8,113 bases of DNA from Desulfobacula sp. (GTDB taxonomy: Bacteria > Desulfobacterota > Desulfobacteria > Desulfobacterales > Desulfobacteraceae): the NCBI GenBank assembly GCA_023139225.1, contig JAGLNZ010000425.1, positions 1-8,113 on the forward strand, given 5' to 3'. The first letter of the stretch is position 1; the number at the start of each line of letters is the position of its first letter. Of the stretch, positions 7,077 to 8,113 are shown one piece after another. The position numbers and the translations under genes were made by a program. Under the pieces are notes generated by a model. The model was not told the origin of the DNA, did not search any database, and was given only the letters and a program-made list of their open reading frames with translations.

Positions 7077-8047
7077 TACCCATTCGAGATACTCAAGTCT
7101 CCGATTGTTTTCCTGTCGTGACTTATATCCTCATGGGAATTAACCTGCTGGTATTTTTTCTGCAGATTCAAACCGGATTTGATAATGAAGTCTTTTTTTA
7201 TTCTTACGGGTTGGTTCCGGCAAAATATACGGTTCATGAGATGTCGAAACATTTTTCAATGGGAAATCAGTTGTTTTCCATTTTTTCATATATGTTTCTG
7301 CATGGTGGGTTTTTACATTTTATTGGGAATATGTGGACTTTATATATTTTTGGGGACAATGTCGAAGAACATTTCGGTTCGTTAAGATTTTTAGGGTTTT
7401 ATTTGATTTGCGGTATTATTTCAGGGCTTTCCCATTTTTTTTTAAATCCCGTATCAATGGTGCCGACCATTGGTGCAAGCGGGGCTATTGCCGGTGTAAT
7501 GGGTGCTTATTTCCTGCTGTATCCAAAATCACGGATTCTAACCCTTATTCCCATCATCATCATACCCTGGTTTGTTGAAATTCCGGCATTTATTTTTCTC
7601 GGGATCTGGTTTTTAATTCAGTTTTTAAATGCAGCAGGCGCAGGCGCTTCCTCGGGTATTGCCTGGTGGGCACATATTGGAGGATTTATAGCTGGGCTTG
7701 TATTGGTTAAGCTTAACAAAAAACTGCCCAAAACAGGTACAGGGAAGAAGATCAGCCAGTTTACCGCCAAAAAGAGAACGCCAAGACTTCAAATGATTGT
7801 TACACAAGGCCGCCCGGATACTCCGGATCTTTACGGAAATATTGATATTACATCCATTGAAGCCATTGCCGGTACCCAAAAAATGGTGACTATTCCCTGG
7901 GGATTTTATAAACCCCTGTACAGAGTTAAAATTCCTGCCGGGGTAAAACACGGAACCAGGTTAAGACTTTCCGGAATGGGTAAATCCGTTCCTGAAGGAA
8001 TGAAAGGGGACATGTATCTTACAGTGAAGGTTAAAAATGCTATTTAA
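7073..8047 (+). CDS. Rhomboid intramembrane serine protease with a C-terminal DnaJ-C-like domain
   Basis: A 324-residue inner-membrane protease that cleaves substrates within or beside their transmembrane helices. Residues 1-213 form the six-helix rhomboid core: FLHGGFLHFIGNMWTLYIFGDNVE (from 76, with His82 and Asn86 of the HxxxN oxyanion motif), the serine motif GASGA with Ser136, and the histidine motif WWAHIGGF with His201. Ser136 and His201 are the expected dyad, so the enzyme should be active. After a basic linker (about 215-250), residues 252-320 look like one DnaJ C-terminal substrate-binding domain: IDITSIEAIAGTQ, VKIPAGVKHGTRLRLSGMG and GDMYLTVKV. No J-domain HPD or zinc finger is present. 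With standard rhomboid topology the tail would face the cytoplasm. It starts within the stop of the cpYpsA gene and overlaps the next gene by 11 bases. Confidence 0.9.
   Translation: MIPIRDTQVSDCFPVVTYILMGINLLVFFLQIQTGFDNEVFFYSYGLVPAKYTVHEMSKHFSMGNQLFSIFSYMFLHGGFLHFIGNMWTLYIFGDNVEEHFGSLRFLGFYLICGIISGLSHFFLNPVSMVPTIGASGAIAGVMGAYFLLYPKSRILTLIPIIIIPWFVEIPAFIFLGIWFLIQFLNAAGAGASSGIAWWAHIGGFIAGLVLVKLNKKLPKTGTGKKISQFTAKKRTPRLQMIVTQGRPDTPDLYGNIDITSIEAIAGTQKMVTIPWGFYKPLYRVKIPAGVKHGTRLRLSGMGKSVPEGMKGDMYLTVKVKNAI
8026..8030 (+). promoter_or_regulatory. Shine-Dalgarno site of the truncated downstream gene
   Basis: GAAGG lies inside the rhomboid coding sequence, 6 bases before the ATG at 8037, and supports that start. 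Confidence 0.5.
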
Positions 8048-8113
8048 AAAAATTATAAAAATAATTATCTGGCTTTGCCTGCTGTTTACAATTGTCTGTC
8101 TTTGCCTGTTTAT
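8037..8113 (+). CDS. Start of a membrane-anchored or exported protein, cut by the window edge
   Basis: Only 25 codons are visible. They encode a Lys-rich head (MLFKKIIKI) followed by an uninterrupted hydrophobic stretch rich in Leu, Ile and Cys (IIWLCLLFTIVCLCLF), typical of a signal peptide or an N-terminal membrane anchor. The cysteines could also indicate a lipobox, but the end is not visible. The ATG overlaps the last 11 bases of the rhomboid gene in another frame and has GAAGG six bases upstream, so it is very likely the third gene of the cpYpsA-rhomboid operon. Function cannot be read from this fragment. Confidence 0.6.
   Translation, partial: MLFKKIIKIIIWLCLLFTIVCLCLF

Noticed and set aside
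7625..7951. Minus-strand open frame of 108 codons opposite the rhomboid gene
   Set aside because: It lies wholly within a gene with clear family motifs and its own translation shows no recognisable domain.
8073..8108. Direct repeat CTTTGCCTG (8073-8081 and 8100-8108)
   Set aside because: The copies are 27 bases apart, in frame, and fall within the Leu/Cys-rich hydrophobic N-terminus, so they are explained by coding composition.

Overview
The window reads as an ordinary chromosomal stretch of an AT-leaning Gram-negative bacterium. Gene style suggests a sulfate-reducing Desulfobacterota, probably Desulfobacteraceae-like: many Lys/Asn/Ile-rich proteins, a stand-alone receiver domain, a lone HD hydrolase, and a circularly permuted YpsA-type protein. 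This placement is an inference from gene content, not from a marker gene. I see no rRNA, tRNA, CRISPR array, insertion sequence or phage gene.

Layout. (1) Positions 1-1301 (+) hold the 3' nine-tenths of a bifunctional mannose-1-phosphate guanylyltransferase / mannose-6-phosphate isomerase; its start lies off the window. (2) A small helical protein of unknown function follows on the minus strand (1314-1793). (3) Diverging from it is a plus-strand pair: a YqgE/AlgH-family protein (1913-2443) and, 15 bases later, a 744-residue dynamin-like GTPase (2459-4693). (4) After about 90 bases comes a second short plus-strand pair: a small protein built from two copies of a YP-G-R-A-LD motif (4783-5181) and a single-domain CheY-like receiver (5204-5578). 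(5) The receiver's stop codon overlaps that of a convergent minus-strand HD-domain hydrolase (5575-6144). (6) Divergent from the HD gene is a tightly packed plus-strand operon: a cpYpsA (molybdenum-carrier-like) protein with an extra C-terminal domain (6258-7076); a rhomboid protease carrying a DnaJ C-terminal-like domain (7073-8047); and the start of a membrane-anchored or exported protein (8037 to beyond the end). Each of these genes overlaps the next.

How the genes may work together. The first gene makes GDP-mannose for surface polysaccharide. The YqgE/dynamin pair may be co-expressed, and the GTPase probably works at a membrane. The receiver and its duplicated-motif partner look like a small signalling module. 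The last operon joins a nucleotide- or ligand-binding SLOG-superfamily fold, an intramembrane protease with a chaperone-type domain, and a third membrane protein. It is the most unusual part of the window and the best candidate for an undescribed system.
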